DNA from: Chloroflexota bacterium
GTDB taxonomy: Bacteria > Chloroflexota > Anaerolineae > J102
DNA length: 5,411 nucleotides
Direction of reading: 5' to 3'
NCBI GenBank assembly: GCA_013152695.1
Contig: JAADFV010000186.1
Span: 5,370-10,780, forward strand
The position numbers were made by a program, and so were the translations under genes. Shown piece after piece: positions 4,626-5,411 of this stretch. The first letter of the stretch is position 1. Each line of letters begins with the position of its first letter. The notes under the pieces are model-generated. The model made no database searches, was not told the origin of the DNA, and saw only the letters and a program-made list of their open reading frames with translations.

Positions 4626-5411
4626 ATGAAAAAACTTATCCCCAGCCTCCTCATCGTCTTCTTTGCTGCCACGCTTCTCCTTCCTTCCTCCGATGCCCAA
4701 TCGCCGCAGGCCCTTAGCCCCGCTGCTCCCGCCGCCGTTCCTGGCGCCTGGGAAAGTGTCTGGCGCGGCAGTGGCATCGTTTATGATTTCACCTGCACCT
4801 CCGACCCGCAAATATGCTTTGCCGTGGGTACCAGCGGTTTATTGCTCGAAACAAAGGATGCCGGCATAAGCTGGCGATACCGCTCCCTGGGCAATGCCCC
4901 TGATCTCCACAGCCTGACCTGGAACAGCCTTGGGCAAGGCATCATCGCCGGTGCCGGAGGCGCCCTCTTTGTCAGCAAAGATCTCGGCCAAACCTGGGAG
5001 CAGATTCCCGCCTTCACCACTGCCGATTTGACCGCGGTCATTTTGCATGATAGTGGCCATGCCTGGGTCACTGCCAGTGATGGTGGAATCTGGAAGAGTG
5101 AAGATAGTGGGAAGACCTGGCTGGCACAAAACAGCGGTGTCAGCACGCGCCTCAGCAGTATCGCCTTTGTCGATGATCTCAATGGTTTTGCCGTGGGCGC
5201 GAAGGGGGTTGGGCTAAAAACCACGGATGGCGGCAGCACCTGGACGCCGATGACAACCACTTTTCCCACCTGGGCCGCGATCAACACAATTGCTTTCAGT
5301 GATGCCAGCCACGGCTGGCTGGCCGGTCAGGCGGGCATGATGCGTGCTACCAGTGATGGTGGCGCTACCTGGCAAGTCGTGACCAGCGGCCTAGAAGGCG
5401 ACGGCATCGAC
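4626..5411 (+). CDS. Secreted Asp-box (BNR/Ycf48-like) beta-propeller protein, partial
   Basis: The frame is open from the ATG at 4626 to the window edge (262 codons), so the C-terminus is missing. MKKLIPS followed by a hydrophobic run and SSDA before Gln25 forms a Sec signal peptide with likely cleavage after Ala24. The mature part carries five Asp-box motifs of the S/T-x-D-x-G-x-T-W type: TKDAGISW (76-83), SKDLGQTW (117-124), SEDSGKTW (158-165), TTDGGSTW (199-206) and TSDGGATW (242-249). Their spacing is 41, 41, 41 and 43 residues, as expected for successive propeller blades. Cys57 and Cys64 could form a disulfide. Such propellers occur in sialidases, sortilins and the photosystem II assembly factor Ycf48; no sialidase Arg triad is identifiable here, so a binding or scaffold role is more likely. 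There is no clear ribosome-binding site before the ATG. The gene could be co-transcribed with the aldolase gene. Confidence 0.87.
   Translation, partial: MKKLIPSLLIVFFAATLLLPSSDAQSPQALSPAAPAAVPGAWESVWRGSGIVYDFTCTSDPQICFAVGTSGLLLETKDAGISWRYRSLGNAPDLHSLTWNSLGQGIIAGAGGALFVSKDLGQTWEQIPAFTTADLTAVILHDSGHAWVTASDGGIWKSEDSGKTWLAQNSGVSTRLSSIAFVDDLNGFAVGAKGVGLKTTDGGSTWTPMTTTFPTWAAINTIAFSDASHGWLAGQAGMMRATSDGGATWQVVTSGLEGDGID

Noticed and set aside
4781..5287. Minus-strand open frames opposite the propeller gene
   Set aside because: The plus-strand frame has a signal peptide and five Asp boxes; the antisense products show no recognisable motif.

Overview
The window most resembles a fragment of a Chloroflexota chromosome (Anaerolineae/Caldilineae-like). 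This is inferred from three things: a lipoprotein with threonine-proline 'TPTPVPP' linkers around a bacterial SH3 domain, intergenic DNA built of short repeated words, and a solitary rplS gene. No marker allows a firmer placement, and codon use looks similar across the genes.

Layout. Positions 1-290 (minus strand) hold the first 96 codons of a membrane-anchored, outward-facing protein that runs off the left edge. Upstream of it on the same strand, 344-1327 encodes a secreted lipoprotein (signal peptide with lipobox, Thr/Pro linker, SH3b domain, second linker, cysteine-containing C-terminal domain). The two could be co-transcribed; a perfect 8-bp hairpin sits between them. From 1328 to 2089 there is no credible protein gene. 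This stretch holds a probable minus-strand promoter with a perfect extended -10 inside a palindrome, a 17-bp perfect inverted repeat interleaved with a second 8-bp inverted pair, three patches of short-word repeats, and then the rplS promoter and a leader hairpin. rplS (ribosomal protein bL19) follows at 2090-2440 and is closed by a convincing Rho-independent terminator at 2517-2547.

The right half is all plus strand. A nitrilase-superfamily protein (2623-3453) is followed by a PLP-dependent low-specificity threonine aldolase (3528-4577), which has its own near-consensus sigma-70-type promoter overlapping the end of the nitrilase gene. After a 48-nt gap a secreted Asp-box (BNR/Ycf48-like) beta-propeller protein begins at 4626 and runs off the right edge.

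Most notable observations. The nitrilase-like protein keeps the Glu and Lys of the Glu-Lys-Cys triad but has glycine where the catalytic cysteine belongs, so it is either a pseudoenzyme or carries a one-base error. The probable leader of the SH3b lipoprotein gene contains two inverted pairs in A-B-A'-B' order, each B arm also being self-complementary, which suggests an alternative-folding RNA or a small mobile repeat. No complete new multi-gene system is visible; these two are the best candidates for follow-up.
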